Shown here one piece after another: positions 1 to 6,742 of a stretch of 10,041 bases of DNA. The stretch lies in assembly GCA_915275065.1 (NCBI GenBank), contig CAJZGD010000085.1, forward strand, positions 1 to 10,041, in the 5' to 3' direction. Numbering within the stretch: position 1 is the first letter of the stretch; each line of letters begins with the position of its first letter. A program made the position numbers and the translations under genes. A model generated the notes under the pieces. That model worked only from the letters and a program-made list of their open reading frames with translations, did no database searches and was not told where the DNA came from. This DNA is from an uncultured Corynebacterium sp. Its GTDB lineage: Bacteria > Actinomycetota > Actinomycetes > Mycobacteriales > Mycobacteriaceae.

Positions 1-303
1 GGGTTCGGGGGCGTAGTCAGTGCCGCCACCCCACGCCTGGGCGAGGGCTTGGTGCCCGAGGCATACGCCCAGCATGGGGACGTCGGCAAGCTTAATGATG
101 TTGAGGGTGTTGCCGATGTCTACCGGGTTGTCTGCTCTACCGGGGCCGGGGGAAAAGATCACTGCATCAAAGTCGGCGATGAATTCAATGCTGAGTTTTT
201 CGTCATGGTTGACCACTGTGGGGCGTTGGCCAACCAGGTCCTCTAGGTAAGAAACCAGGTTGAAGGTGAACGAATCCTGGTGATCAATGACTAAGATGCG
301 CAC
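1..303 (-). CDS. pabAB: Aminodeoxychorismate synthase, glutamine amidotransferase part (PabA or fused PabAB), N-terminal 101 residues
   Basis: This is the start of a class I glutamine amidotransferase that releases ammonia from glutamine, for making 4-amino-4-deoxychorismate and then p-aminobenzoate for folate. The reading frame stays open from a GTG at 303 to the window edge. Residues 1-20 (MRILVIDHQDSFTFNLVSYL) are the usual opening of the family. SPGPG at 51-55 and GVCLGHQ at 79-85, with nucleophile Cys81, are the oxyanion and catalytic motifs. The His/Glu of the triad and any fused PabB domain lie outside the window. No good ribosome site precedes the GTG, and there is no in-frame ATG between it and the glyA stop. 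It lies 52 nt downstream of glyA on the same strand, so co-transcription is likely. The same family includes TrpG. The choice of PabA/PabAB rests on the glyA neighbour and remembered C. glutamicum gene order. Confidence 0.85.
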   Translation of the reverse strand, partial: MRILVIDHQDSFTFNLVSYLEDLVGQRPTVVNHDEKLSIEFIADFDAVIFSPGPGRADNPVDIGNTLNIIKLADVPMLGVCLGHQALAQAWGGGTDYAPEP

Positions 304-355
304 AAACCCAAAGGTTAGACGATGAATGGGTGAGTAGCAAAGATTTTTCGGGTTT

Positions 356-1660
356 TTACACCAGGCGCCAGTCTTCCAATCCATCGTAGAGCGGGAAGGC
401 GTCGGCCAGTTTCGCAACCCGGGCCTGCAAATCTGGTACCGCCGTGGCGTTGGTGAGGGCTTCGGCAATGATGTCGGCGACTTCGGTGAAAGCAGCGGCG
501 TCGAAGCCTCGGGTAGCCAGCGCGGGTGTGCCGATGCGCAGCCCGGAGGTCACCATCGGCGGCCGGGGATCAAAGGGCACAGCATTGCGGTTGACGGTGA
601 TACCCACCTCGTGCAGCAAGTCTTCGGCCTGTTTGCCGTCGAGTTGTGAGTTCCGCAGGTCGACGAGCGCCAGGTGCACATCGGTGCCACCGGTGAGCAC
701 GCCAATGCCGGCGGCCTGGCAATCGGCCGCGGTGAGCCGCTCCGCCAGAATGCTGGCGCCGTCAAGAGTGCGCTGCTGGCGCTGCCTAAACTGGTCGGTG
801 GCAGCAATCTTCATGGCCACGGCCTTGGCGGCAATGGCGTGCATGAGCGGGCCGCCCTGCTGACCGGGGAAGACCGCGGAGTTCAGGGCCTTGGCGTATT
901 CCTGCTTGGCGAGGATCATGCCGGAGCGGGGCCCGCCCAGGGTTTTATGCACGGTGGTCGACACAACGTCGGCGTGCGGGATGGGGCTGGGGTGCAGGCC
1001 GGCGGCAACAAGGCCGGCGAAGTGGGCCATATCTACCCACAGTTTCGCCCCCACCTCGTCGGCAATGGCGCGGAAGGCCGCGAAGTCCTGGTGGCGCGGG
1101 TAGGCGGACCAGCCGGCGATAATCACCTGCGGCCGTTCGGCCAGGGCTTGTTCCCGGACTCGATCCATGTCAATGCGGAAGGTGGTGGGGTCTACTTCGT
1201 AGGCGACCACCTGGTAGAGCTTCCCGGAAAAGTTCAGGTGCATGCCATGGGTGAGGTGGCCGCCGTGGGCGAGGGACAGACCCATGATTTTATCGCCTGG
1301 ATTAGCGAGCGCCATAAGCACGGCGGCGTTGGCTTGGGCGCCGGCATGCGGCTGCACATTGGCAAATTCGGCGCCGAAGAGGGATTTCGCGCGTTCGCGG
1401 GCCAGGTTTTCTACTATGTCGGAGTTTTCGCAGCCACCATAGTAGCGGCGGCCCGGGTAGCCTTCGGCGTATTTATTGGTGAACACGGAGCCTTGGGCTT
1501 GAAGAACGCTGCGGGGCACGAAATTTTCCGAGGCAATCATTTCCAGGGTGGCGCGTTGGCGACCTAATTCGCCGGCGATTGCTGCCGCCACATCCGGGTC
1601 AAATTCTGCTAGTGGCTGGTATTGGATATCGTCTGTCACGGTCGATCGCGCTCCAATCAT
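356..1660 (-). CDS. glyA: Serine hydroxymethyltransferase (GlyA)
   Basis: A cytoplasmic PLP enzyme that interconverts serine plus tetrahydrofolate with glycine plus 5,10-methylene-tetrahydrofolate, the main source of one-carbon units. The 434-residue length is normal. Visible family motifs are EMIASENFVPR (40-50), the NKYAEGYPGRRYYGG block (62-76), WVDMAHFAGL (208-217) and STTVHKTLGGPRSG (234-247), where Lys239 is the PLP-binding lysine. NRNAVPFDP and TSGLRIGTPALATRG lie in the C-terminal third. The start is uncertain. The ATG at 1660 has no ribosome site, whereas a GTG at 1639 has GGAG 11 nt upstream and would give an N-terminus beginning MTDDIQYQPL, closer to the corynebacterial form as remembered. 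It is divergent from coaA and followed by the pab gene, which needs the same folate pool. Confidence 0.97.
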   Translation of the reverse strand: MIGARSTVTDDIQYQPLAEFDPDVAAAIAGELGRQRATLEMIASENFVPRSVLQAQGSVFTNKYAEGYPGRRYYGGCENSDIVENLARERAKSLFGAEFANVQPHAGAQANAAVLMALANPGDKIMGLSLAHGGHLTHGMHLNFSGKLYQVVAYEVDPTTFRIDMDRVREQALAERPQVIIAGWSAYPRHQDFAAFRAIADEVGAKLWVDMAHFAGLVAAGLHPSPIPHADVVSTTVHKTLGGPRSGMILAKQEYAKALNSAVFPGQQGGPLMHAIAAKAVAMKIAATDQFRQRQQRTLDGASILAERLTAADCQAAGIGVLTGGTDVHLALVDLRNSQLDGKQAEDLLHEVGITVNRNAVPFDPRPPMVTSGLRIGTPALATRGFDAAAFTEVADIIAEALTNATAVPDLQARVAKLADAFPLYDGLEDWRLV

Positions 1661-1821
1661 GCGGTTTTCGATTGTGGAAGGTTCAAGAATAGTTTAATGG
1701 ATCACGCTGCGAGTTACCGGCTAATATTGCGTGGGTTGATAAGCGGCGGGATAGGTTTTCTGGGATAGCTCCTCATGAGGTTCTTTGTATCCCGCCACGG
1801 GCTATTGGCAGAATAAGTGAT
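1661..1821. promoter_or_regulatory. Divergent glyA/coaA promoter region with a nested inverted repeat
   Basis: The 161 nt between two divergent starts must carry both promoters. Neither has convincing -35 and -10 boxes by eye. A perfect 9-bp inverted repeat (GGCGGGATA at 1745-1753, TATCCCGCC at 1788-1796) encloses a perfect 10-bp palindrome CCTCATGAGG at 1771-1780. In a coaA leader this would form a long hairpin ending 25 nt before the ATG. As DNA it could be a nested operator. No T-run follows it, so a simple terminator is unlikely. The coaA start itself has no clear ribosome site. Confidence 0.5.
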
Positions 1822-2748
1822 ATGACCCGCCCTAATGTTTCCAGCCCCTATCTAGATTTTGATAGGCGTGCCTGGAGTAGACTCCGTAATTCTTTCCCGC
1901 AAGTGCTCACGGAGGATGATCTGGAAAAGATTCGAGGCATTGGGGAATCCATTGATTTGGCTGAGGTGGCCGACGTTTATTTGCCGCTCAGCCGGTTGAT
2001 TCACTTGCAGATTCAGGCGCGGCAGGAGCTGACCGCAACAACTGAAACGTTTTTGGGCGAAAACCCGCAGCATGTGCCGTTTGTGATTGGGGTGGCGGGT
2101 TCGGTGGCGGTGGGGAAATCCACCACGGCCCGCCTTTTGCAGGTGTTATTGCAGCGGTGGCCCAGCCATCCGCATGTGGATTTGGTCACAACCGACGGGT
2201 TTCTGTACCCCGGTGCGCAGCTGCGGAAGCGGGGGCTCATGAGCCGGAAGGGGTTTCCGGAAAGCTACGATCAGCGGGCATTGTTGCGGTTTGTGACGGA
2301 TGTGAAATCGGGGAGACCGAATGTGCAGGCGCCGGTGTATTCGCACACGCTCTACGATCGGGTGCCGAACGAGTTTATTACGGTGAATCGGCCGGACATT
2401 CTCATCGTTGAGGGTTTGAATGTGTTGCAAACCGGCCCTACCCTGGTGATTTCTGATTTGTTTGATTTTTCGGTGTATGTGGATGCGCGCACGGAAGATA
2501 TTGAGCGTTGGTATATTGAGCGGTTTTTGGAGCTGCGCGCCACTGCGTTCCGGGAGCCGGATGCGCATTTTTCCCATTACGCCCAGTTGCCAGATAGTGC
2601 TGCGGCGCAGAAGGCGCGGCATATTTGGCAGACGATCAATCTGCCGAACCTGGTGGAGAATATTCTCCCCACGCGGGTGCGGGCATCGTTGGTGTTGGCG
2701 AAGCGTTCCGACCATTCGGTGCAGCGGGTGCGCATGCGCAAGCTGTAA
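1822..2748 (+). CDS. coaA: Type I pantothenate kinase (CoaA)
   Basis: Phosphorylates pantothenate with ATP to 4'-phosphopantothenate, the first and usually rate-setting step of coenzyme A synthesis in the cytoplasm. The protein has 308 residues, usual for the bacterial type I (P-loop) family. The Walker A motif GVAGSVAVGKST lies at about 90-101, followed by the VTTDGFLYP segment, the RKGFPESYD segment that shapes the pantothenate site, and the PDILIVEGLNVLQ strand. The C-terminus ends VRMRKL, close to family members. The ATG at 1822 gives the expected N-terminus (SSPYLDFDRRAW) although its ribosome site is weak. It is divergent from glyA and convergent with the flavodoxin-like gene, whose stop is 36 nt away, with no obvious hairpin between. 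Type I kinases are typically feedback-inhibited by CoA; that is family knowledge, not visible here. Confidence 0.97.
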   Translation: MTRPNVSSPYLDFDRRAWSRLRNSFPQVLTEDDLEKIRGIGESIDLAEVADVYLPLSRLIHLQIQARQELTATTETFLGENPQHVPFVIGVAGSVAVGKSTTARLLQVLLQRWPSHPHVDLVTTDGFLYPGAQLRKRGLMSRKGFPESYDQRALLRFVTDVKSGRPNVQAPVYSHTLYDRVPNEFITVNRPDILIVEGLNVLQTGPTLVISDLFDFSVYVDARTEDIERWYIERFLELRATAFREPDAHFSHYAQLPDSAAAQKARHIWQTINLPNLVENILPTRVRASLVLAKRSDHSVQRVRMRKL

Positions 2749-2784
2749 TCGCTGGCCGCCGCTTTGCGACGCCCAATGGTGGGA

Positions 2785-3306
2785 TCAGCCAGCAGCAACC
2801 CAGGACACGATGGGGTCAAGGTAGGCGAAGTCGATACTGTTGATGTCTTTGTTGTAGCCGGCCACCAGGGCTTGTTCGGCGGGAGATTTGCCGGGTTTCA
2901 GTTTCAGCGCGGTGACAATTGAGGTGAGGATGGCCTTGTGACCGGGTTGCACGGTGGAGTAGTTGAGCCGGCCGGGAACGTAAAACCTGGTGCAGGTGTC
3001 TGGCACCATGGAGCACATTTGGTCTTTGGCCTTGGCGGATTCGATGGGGGTCATGCCCACCGCGACGGCGGCGATGTTTCGCCCAAGGGGGGATTCGGTG
3101 CTGATGTGGGTGGCGAGTTTGGCCGCGGGGATGACTGGTCCGTGAACATAGCTGAAAATCACCACGGGTTTGTCGTCGACAGGCACCGGACGGTCGGCGT
3201 CGAATGCTTGTGCGTATATGTCCTGCATGGTGAGGAGCTCGGCAAGTTTTTCCGCATATTCTTTCGACGAGGAGTAGATGGATTGGTACCGAATATGGGC
3301 GTCCAT
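2785..3306 (-). CDS. Flavodoxin-domain protein of unknown role
   Basis: A 173-residue protein without signal peptide or membrane segment. It opens with a flavodoxin-like strand-loop-helix: IRYQSIYSSSKEYAEKLAEL (residues 5-24) is where flavodoxins place the FMN-phosphate loop. It continues with PVVIFSYVHGPVIPAAKLATHI (47-68), matching the second conserved strand and loop of HemG/Flavodoxin_5-type proteins. The phosphate loop is Ser-rich (YSSSKEYAE) rather than the classic T-x-T-G-x-T, so FMN binding is plausible but not certain. The later part has two cysteines (in the MCSMVPDTCTRF stretch, a few residues apart). The ATG at 3306 has AAGGA 5 nt upstream. It follows the prenyltransferase gene by only 24 nt, so it is probably the last gene of that transcript. 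The electron-transfer partner or substrate is unknown. The family call is mine by pattern and should be tested by profile search. Confidence 0.6.
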   Translation of the reverse strand: MDAHIRYQSIYSSSKEYAEKLAELLTMQDIYAQAFDADRPVPVDDKPVVIFSYVHGPVIPAAKLATHISTESPLGRNIAAVAVGMTPIESAKAKDQMCSMVPDTCTRFYVPGRLNYSTVQPGHKAILTSIVTALKLKPGKSPAEQALVAGYNKDINSIDFAYLDPIVSWVAAG

Positions 3307-3330
3307 AACTGTCCTTACTACGGTTGGGGA

Positions 3331-4113
3331 TTATTTTCCGAATCGGCGGGAGCGCTTGGAGTATTCGCGCAGTGCCCGCAGGAAATCGAGGCGGCGGAAG
3401 GCCGGCCAGTAGGTGTCGGTGAACCAAATTTCCGAATAGGCCGACTGCCACAGGAGGAAGCCGGATAATCGTTGTTCTCCCGACGTACGAATGACCAGGT
3501 CCGGGTCGGGTTGCCCGGAGGTGTAGAGGTGGGAGGCGATGGCTTCGGCACTGACTTTTTCCACAAGTTCCGTGGTGGTGGTGCCCTCACGCGCCTCGCT
3601 GGCGATGAAGTCGCGGACCGCGTCCACGATTTCTTGCCGTCCCCCGTAGCCCACGGCGACGTTGACGGTCACACCAGTGTTGGTTTTGGTTTGTTCGGAG
3701 GAAACGCTGAGCCGGTGGGATATGTGTTCGGGCAGCAGGTTGAGGTGCCCGACGAGTCGCACGCGACAGTTTCGGTGCGGGGCGGAGAGCTCGTCGACAA
3801 CGTCGCAGATGATGTCGAGCAGGAGTTGGAGTTCTTCGGCATCCCGCCCCAGGTTTTCGGTGGAGAGCAGGTAAATGGTGACCAGTTCCACATCGGTGTC
3901 GGCGCACCAGGAGACGAGTTCCCCAATTTTTTTCGCACCCACCCGATGCCCGTGGCTGATGTCGATAAACCCGGCTTCCCGCGCCCATCGACGGTTGCCG
4001 TCGCACATGATTGCGACGTGTTCGGGTCGTTTGGCGCCGGAGATTTCCCGCAGCAATCGCCGCTCGTAGAGGGGATATAGTAACGCCGGCAGAATGGAGG
4101 GCATCATACTCAC
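3331..4113 (-). CDS. uppS: cis-Prenyltransferase, probable (2Z,6E)-farnesyl diphosphate synthase (Rv1086-like)
   Basis: Condenses isopentenyl diphosphate with an allylic diphosphate in cis geometry, feeding polyprenyl-phosphate carriers for cell-wall assembly. The 260 residues show the family signature HVAIMCDGNRRWAR (32-45) with catalytic Asp38, YLLSTENLGRD (81-91), VAVGYGGRQEIVDA, and the C-terminal DLVIRTSGEQRLSGFLLWQ / SEIWF block that binds IPP and Mg. The bulky Leu82 after Tyr81 sits where long-chain undecaprenyl synthases have Ala, and where the M. tuberculosis short-chain enzyme Rv1086 has Leu84. This, with near-identical length and N-terminus, points to a C15 Z-farnesyl product rather than a C50/C55 one. 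'uppS' is the conventional label, not a claim about chain length. The GTG at 4113 matches Rv1086 in length; ATGs at 4107 and 4104 are alternatives. The ribosome site is weak. Confidence 0.93.
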   Translation of the reverse strand: MSMMPSILPALLYPLYERRLLREISGAKRPEHVAIMCDGNRRWAREAGFIDISHGHRVGAKKIGELVSWCADTDVELVTIYLLSTENLGRDAEELQLLLDIICDVVDELSAPHRNCRVRLVGHLNLLPEHISHRLSVSSEQTKTNTGVTVNVAVGYGGRQEIVDAVRDFIASEAREGTTTTELVEKVSAEAIASHLYTSGQPDPDLVIRTSGEQRLSGFLLWQSAYSEIWFTDTYWPAFRRLDFLRALREYSKRSRRFGK

Positions 4114-4161
4114 TTCGGTTTTACTCTTTTCGTGCGGGTGGTGGATTGCGGGTGATCACTG

Positions 4162-4205
4162 GTGTTGGCGTACCAAAACCAGCCTGGAGCCAACACAGGC
4201 ACTGG
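4162..4205 (-). terminator. Overlapping, mutually exclusive hairpins between the small membrane gene and the prenyltransferase gene
   Basis: Read on the minus strand, CCAG-TG-CCTG (4205-4196) can pair with CAGG-CTGG (4187-4180 region), two 4-bp blocks with a TG bulge. It is followed by TTTT, which looks like a weak intrinsic terminator after the small membrane gene. A perfect 8-bp inverted repeat (GTGTTGGC at 4162-4169 on plus, GCCAACAC at 4189-4196) uses the loop of the first hairpin, so the two cannot form together. This could partially uncouple the prenyltransferase gene from the mca transcript. It may also be only a leaky terminator. Confidence 0.4.
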
Positions 4206-4227
4206 CCAAAAACCAGCTAAGAATAGC

Positions 4228-4503
4228 TTAGAACCAGCCGAGCTTTCGTTGGTCTAACACCCCGGCCTCTGCCATGGCCGCGTCGAGTTTTTCCGCATCA
4301 AATGGGTCGATCCCGTGGGTTTCGGCGAAGAGTCGCCGGCGATTCATGCGACTATAGCGGCGGTGGAACGCCCACCCGAGAAACAGCACCGCGGCGAGCA
4401 GCGCCACGATCACAAACCAGCCGATGGGTGAGGCTTTACCAAATTCCGAGCCCACCGGGCCGGCACCTTGTTGCGCTACTAGTAGGACCGATTCGACAAC
4501 CAC
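4228..4503 (-). CDS. Small single-pass membrane protein downstream of mca (Rv1083 position)
   Basis: A 91-residue protein with one strong hydrophobic segment (about 27-45, starting IGWFVIVALLAAVLFLGW). It is followed by a very basic stretch (HRRYSRMNRRR), which by the positive-inside rule puts the C-terminal half in the cytoplasm. That half is a soluble acidic helix-rich tail ending DQRKLGWF. I chose the GTG at 4503 because a full GGAGG stands 5 nt before it. A frame-matched TTG at 4515 would use the ribosome site itself as coding sequence. It lies 57 nt after mca on the same strand. M. tuberculosis has a small protein (Rv1083, about 88 residues) at the same place, so it is probably a conserved partner gene rather than a chance ORF. 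Function unknown. Confidence 0.75.
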   Translation of the reverse strand: MVVESVLLVAQQGAGPVGSEFGKASPIGWFVIVALLAAVLFLGWAFHRRYSRMNRRRLFAETHGIDPFDAEKLDAAMAEAGVLDQRKLGWF

Positions 4504-4560
4504 GACATCCTCCAACGTTTACCTTGTAAAGTAGTCACTCTGCACTTTAGCAGAAGCCCA

Positions 4561-5427
4561 TCATTCCAGCCCAGCGAGTAAATCGGTCTCGGGGAAGGTG
4601 GTTTTCACCCGGGTTTTGGCCAGTTCGAATTCTTCCGTGGGCCACATTTTTTGTTGCACTTCCACCGGGGTGCCGAAGAATGTGCCGGCCGGGTCGATTT
4701 GGGTGGCGTGGGCGCGCAGGGCCTGGTCGCGTTGTTCGAAATAGTCGGCGGCATTCACCTGGGTGGTGACCCGCAGCATGATGTCACCTTGGTGGGCTTT
4801 CCACCGTTGCAGAATATCACCGTAGGGGCTGGGTTTGCCTTCTTCGATGAGGAGGTCGTGGAATAGTTGCAGGCGTTGGCGGATGAATCCGTGCGTGTAG
4901 TACAGCTTGAGGGGTTCCCACGGTTCGCCGAGTTCCGGGTGGTAGGCAGGGTCCCCGGCCAGGTCCCAGGCAAGCATGGACACTTCGTGGACTTTGAGGT
5001 GATCGGGGTGAGGGTAGCCGCCGTTTTCGTCGTAGGTGATGATGACTTCGGGGCGGAATTCCCGGATGACCTGCACGACTTTCTGGGCGACCTCGTCGGT
5101 GTCGGCGAGAGCAAAACTGCCTTTCGGGAGGGGCGGCAGCGGATCACCCTGCGGCAGGCCGGAATCAACATAGCCGAGCCATTTGTGTTCCACACCGAGT
5201 GCCGCCACGGCTGCGGCCATTTCTTCGGCCCGGATGGCCTTAATGTTTTCCTTCACACCGGGCGTGTCGATGAGGGCAGGGTTGAGAACATCACCGCGTT
5301 CCCCACCGGTGCAGGTGAGCACCATGACCCGGTTGCCTTCGTCGGCATAACGGGCCATGGTGGCTGCGCCTTTGCTGGACTCGTCGTCGGGGTGGGCGTG
5401 AATGGCGAGGATTCGTCGTTGCGTCAC
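4561..5427 (-). CDS. mca: Mycothiol S-conjugate amidase (Mca)
   Basis: A zinc amidase that cleaves mycothiol S-conjugates of electrophiles and antibiotics to a mercapturic acid, which is exported, and GlcN-Ins, which is recycled to mycothiol. The 288 residues fit Mca. The LmbE/PIG-L fold is visible: ILAIHAHPDDES at residues 6-17, giving zinc ligands His12 and Asp15 (with Asp14 of the HPDD motif), TCTGGERGD (38-46), and HPDH at 140-143 giving the third ligand His143. The C-terminal part has the long RWKAHQGDI segment typical of Mca. MshB, the GlcNAc-Ins deacetylase paralogue, is the alternative; length and the greA/DUF4307 neighbourhood favour Mca. The start is the GTG at 5427 with AAGGAAG about 6 nt upstream. 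It heads the minus-strand run and is divergent from the DUF4307 gene. Confidence 0.92.
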   Translation of the reverse strand: MTQRRILAIHAHPDDESSKGAATMARYADEGNRVMVLTCTGGERGDVLNPALIDTPGVKENIKAIRAEEMAAAVAALGVEHKWLGYVDSGLPQGDPLPPLPKGSFALADTDEVAQKVVQVIREFRPEVIITYDENGGYPHPDHLKVHEVSMLAWDLAGDPAYHPELGEPWEPLKLYYTHGFIRQRLQLFHDLLIEEGKPSPYGDILQRWKAHQGDIMLRVTTQVNAADYFEQRDQALRAHATQIDPAGTFFGTPVEVQQKMWPTEEFELAKTRVKTTFPETDLLAGLE

Positions 5428-5579
5428 GTGGGTCTTCCTTGAGGTTGATCATAAATGGTAGGTGGCATCGGTTAAGATGTTTATACTTAACAGACAACCA
5501 TGCTGGGCATCATTCTATTCCGCACACTTCTGTGGCTGTCACTTCGTTCCGCACCGCTTTGACTCGTAAAGAAGTAATC
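5428..5579. promoter_or_regulatory. Divergent mca/DUF4307 promoter region
   Basis: The 152 nt hold both promoters. A plus-strand -10-like TATACT lies at 5482-5487 and a minus-strand TATAAA overlaps it. No good -35 box is seen for either. They sit inside a 6-bp inverted repeat, GTTAAG at 5471-5476 and CTTAAC at 5486-5491 with a 9-nt spacer, a plausible operator that would cover both -10 boxes. The regulator is unknown. Confidence 0.4.
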
Positions 5580-6038
5580 ATGACTAACCGTTCAAGATAC
5601 CATGGGCACACCGCCCAACCACAGTCCACTATCAGCAGTAAAATCGTGGCGGTGTTTGCGTTGATGCTGGTCATTGCGTTTGCGGTGGCGTTGGCGAAGT
5701 ATTTGCAGACCAGCGAAAACCAGACCACGAACGTCACCTTCGCCAGCTCCGAACGTATAAGCGATAATTCGTTGCGGGTGTGGGTGGATGTGAAGCGAAA
5801 AAATGTGGATACACCCGCCTATTGCATTGTGACGGCACTCAATTACGACATGGCGGAGGTGGGCCGCCGCGAGGTGTATATTTCCCCTGGTGGGGAGAAT
5901 CTGCAACGGTTGCAGTTGGATATTATTACGCGGGAACCAGCGGTGGCGGGGGGCGCGTATGGTTGCGGGGAGGCGATTCCGTTTTATTTAGACCAAACCG
6001 AGGAGCAGGTTGGTGCCCTGCCTGCGACCAGCGGGTAA
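5580..6038 (+). CDS. DUF4307 membrane-anchored protein (Rv1081c-like)
   Basis: A 152-residue protein with a polar, Arg/His/Gln-containing N-terminus of about 20 residues. One transmembrane helix follows at 22-39 (VAVFALMLVIAFAVALA), then a roughly 110-residue beta-rich domain predicted to be outside the membrane. That domain contains two cysteines, in DTPAYCIVTA and GGAYGCGEA, which could form a disulfide in an exported domain. The size, topology and position between mca and greA match the DUF4307 family member of mycobacteria (Rv1081c, about 144 residues). The ATG at 5580 has AAAGAAG 5 nt upstream. A longer frame from 5439 crosses the mca promoter region and is rejected. Function is unknown for the family. 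The 84-nt gap to greA contains a separate promoter candidate, so it need not be in an operon with greA. Confidence 0.85.
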   Translation: MTNRSRYHGHTAQPQSTISSKIVAVFALMLVIAFAVALAKYLQTSENQTTNVTFASSERISDNSLRVWVDVKRKNVDTPAYCIVTALNYDMAEVGRREVYISPGGENLQRLQLDIITREPAVAGGAYGCGEAIPFYLDQTEEQVGALPATSG

Positions 6039-6060
6039 TGCACCGGCGGCGGTGACTGAT

Positions 6061-6071
6061 TGTGGTAAGAT
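6061..6071 (+). promoter_or_regulatory. Candidate greA promoter (-10 element)
   Basis: TAAGAT at 6066-6071 within TGTGGTAAGATTCGG resembles the corynebacterial -10 pattern (TANNNT followed by G). No -35 box is visible at 17 nt, as is common in this genus. It lies 51 nt before the greA ATG and just after a small CACCG/CGGTG hairpin (6041-6054) at the DUF4307 gene end. Confidence 0.4.
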
Positions 6072-6122
6072 TCGGCGTCGATAAGCGATAAGCCCACGAG
6101 TTTTAAGGTATAGCAACATATT

Positions 6123-6650
6123 ATGGTGGAGAATCAGAAGCAGTACATCACCCCGGAAAGCAAGGCTAAGCTGGAGGAAGAGCTCAATGCCTTGATCGCG
6201 CACCGCCCGGTGGTGGCGGCGGAAATCAACGAGCGGCGTGAGGAAGGCGACCTGAAGGAAAACGCCGGCTATGATGCGGCGCGGGAGATGCAGGACCAGG
6301 AAGAGGCCCGCATCAAACATATTTCCGAAATTTTGGCGAATTCCACCACCGAACGGTCGGGCATTATTGAGGGCGTGGCCCACGTTGGTTCCGTGGTGCA
6401 TGTGTACTATAACGGCAAGCCGGAGAATAAGGAGACGTTCCTTATCGGTACTCGCGCCGCAGCCTCCGACAATAAGGATTTGGAGACGTATTCCGAACAG
6501 TCCCCGCTGGGTGCGGCGATCCTGGGCGCCCACGAGGGTGAGACCCGCGAATATACCGCCCCGAACGGTAAGGTTATTTCCGTCACCGTGGTTTCCGCCG
6601 AGCCGTATGATTCGGTGAAGGCCGCCACGCTGCGCAATAAGGAACTGTAA
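6123..6650 (+). CDS. greA: Transcription elongation factor GreA
   Basis: Binds the secondary channel of RNA polymerase and stimulates cleavage of the 3' end of backtracked RNA. The 175 residues divide into an N-terminal antiparallel coiled coil (about 1-77) and a C-terminal FKBP-like domain (about 85-165). The coiled-coil tip shows EINERREEGDLKENAGYDAA (34-53), in which Asp43 and Glu46 correspond to the E. coli Asp41/Glu44 that hold the catalytic Mg ion. The C-terminal half has GSVVHVYYNG, ETFLIGTRAAASD, YSEQSPLGAAILGAHEGE and the closing VSAEPYDS of actinobacterial GreA. A roughly 12-residue tail beyond that point is charged and slightly longer than in mycobacterial GreA as remembered. The ribosome site is weak (AAGG 14 nt upstream), but no other start fits. 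A strong terminator follows 11 nt after the stop. Confidence 0.97.
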   Translation: MVENQKQYITPESKAKLEEELNALIAHRPVVAAEINERREEGDLKENAGYDAAREMQDQEEARIKHISEILANSTTERSGIIEGVAHVGSVVHVYYNGKPENKETFLIGTRAAASDNKDLETYSEQSPLGAAILGAHEGETREYTAPNGKVISVTVVSAEPYDSVKAATLRNKEL

Positions 6651-6661
6651 CAAGACGCAAG

Positions 6662-6698
6662 AAAAACCCGGCTGGTTGATCTACCTAGCCGGGTTTTT
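6662..6698. terminator. Bidirectional intrinsic terminator between greA and the Bax-inhibitor-like gene
   Basis: A perfect 12-bp stem, AAAAACCCGGCT (6662-6673) with AGCCGGGTTTTT (6687-6698), extended inwards by a G-T wobble and a G-C pair. The tails are T-rich on both strands. It ends greA on plus and can end the convergent gene on minus. Confidence 0.95.
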
Positions 6699-6742
6699 GC
6701 TTTTCGACGCCTCCGGGGACGCCTACCTATAGGTTTGCAGAG

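Noticed and set aside
674..1567. 297-codon plus-strand frame inside glyA
   Set aside because: It is the antisense shadow of a highly conserved gene, Gly/Val-rich with no motif, as is common in GC-rich coding DNA. The long frames opposite uppS (3472-4080), mca (4867-5442) and greA (5988-6653) were dropped for the same reason.
5439..5579. N-terminal extension of the DUF4307 protein
   Set aside because: It would translate the divergent promoter region and put about 47 polar residues before the start at 5580, which already has a ribosome site and the expected topology.
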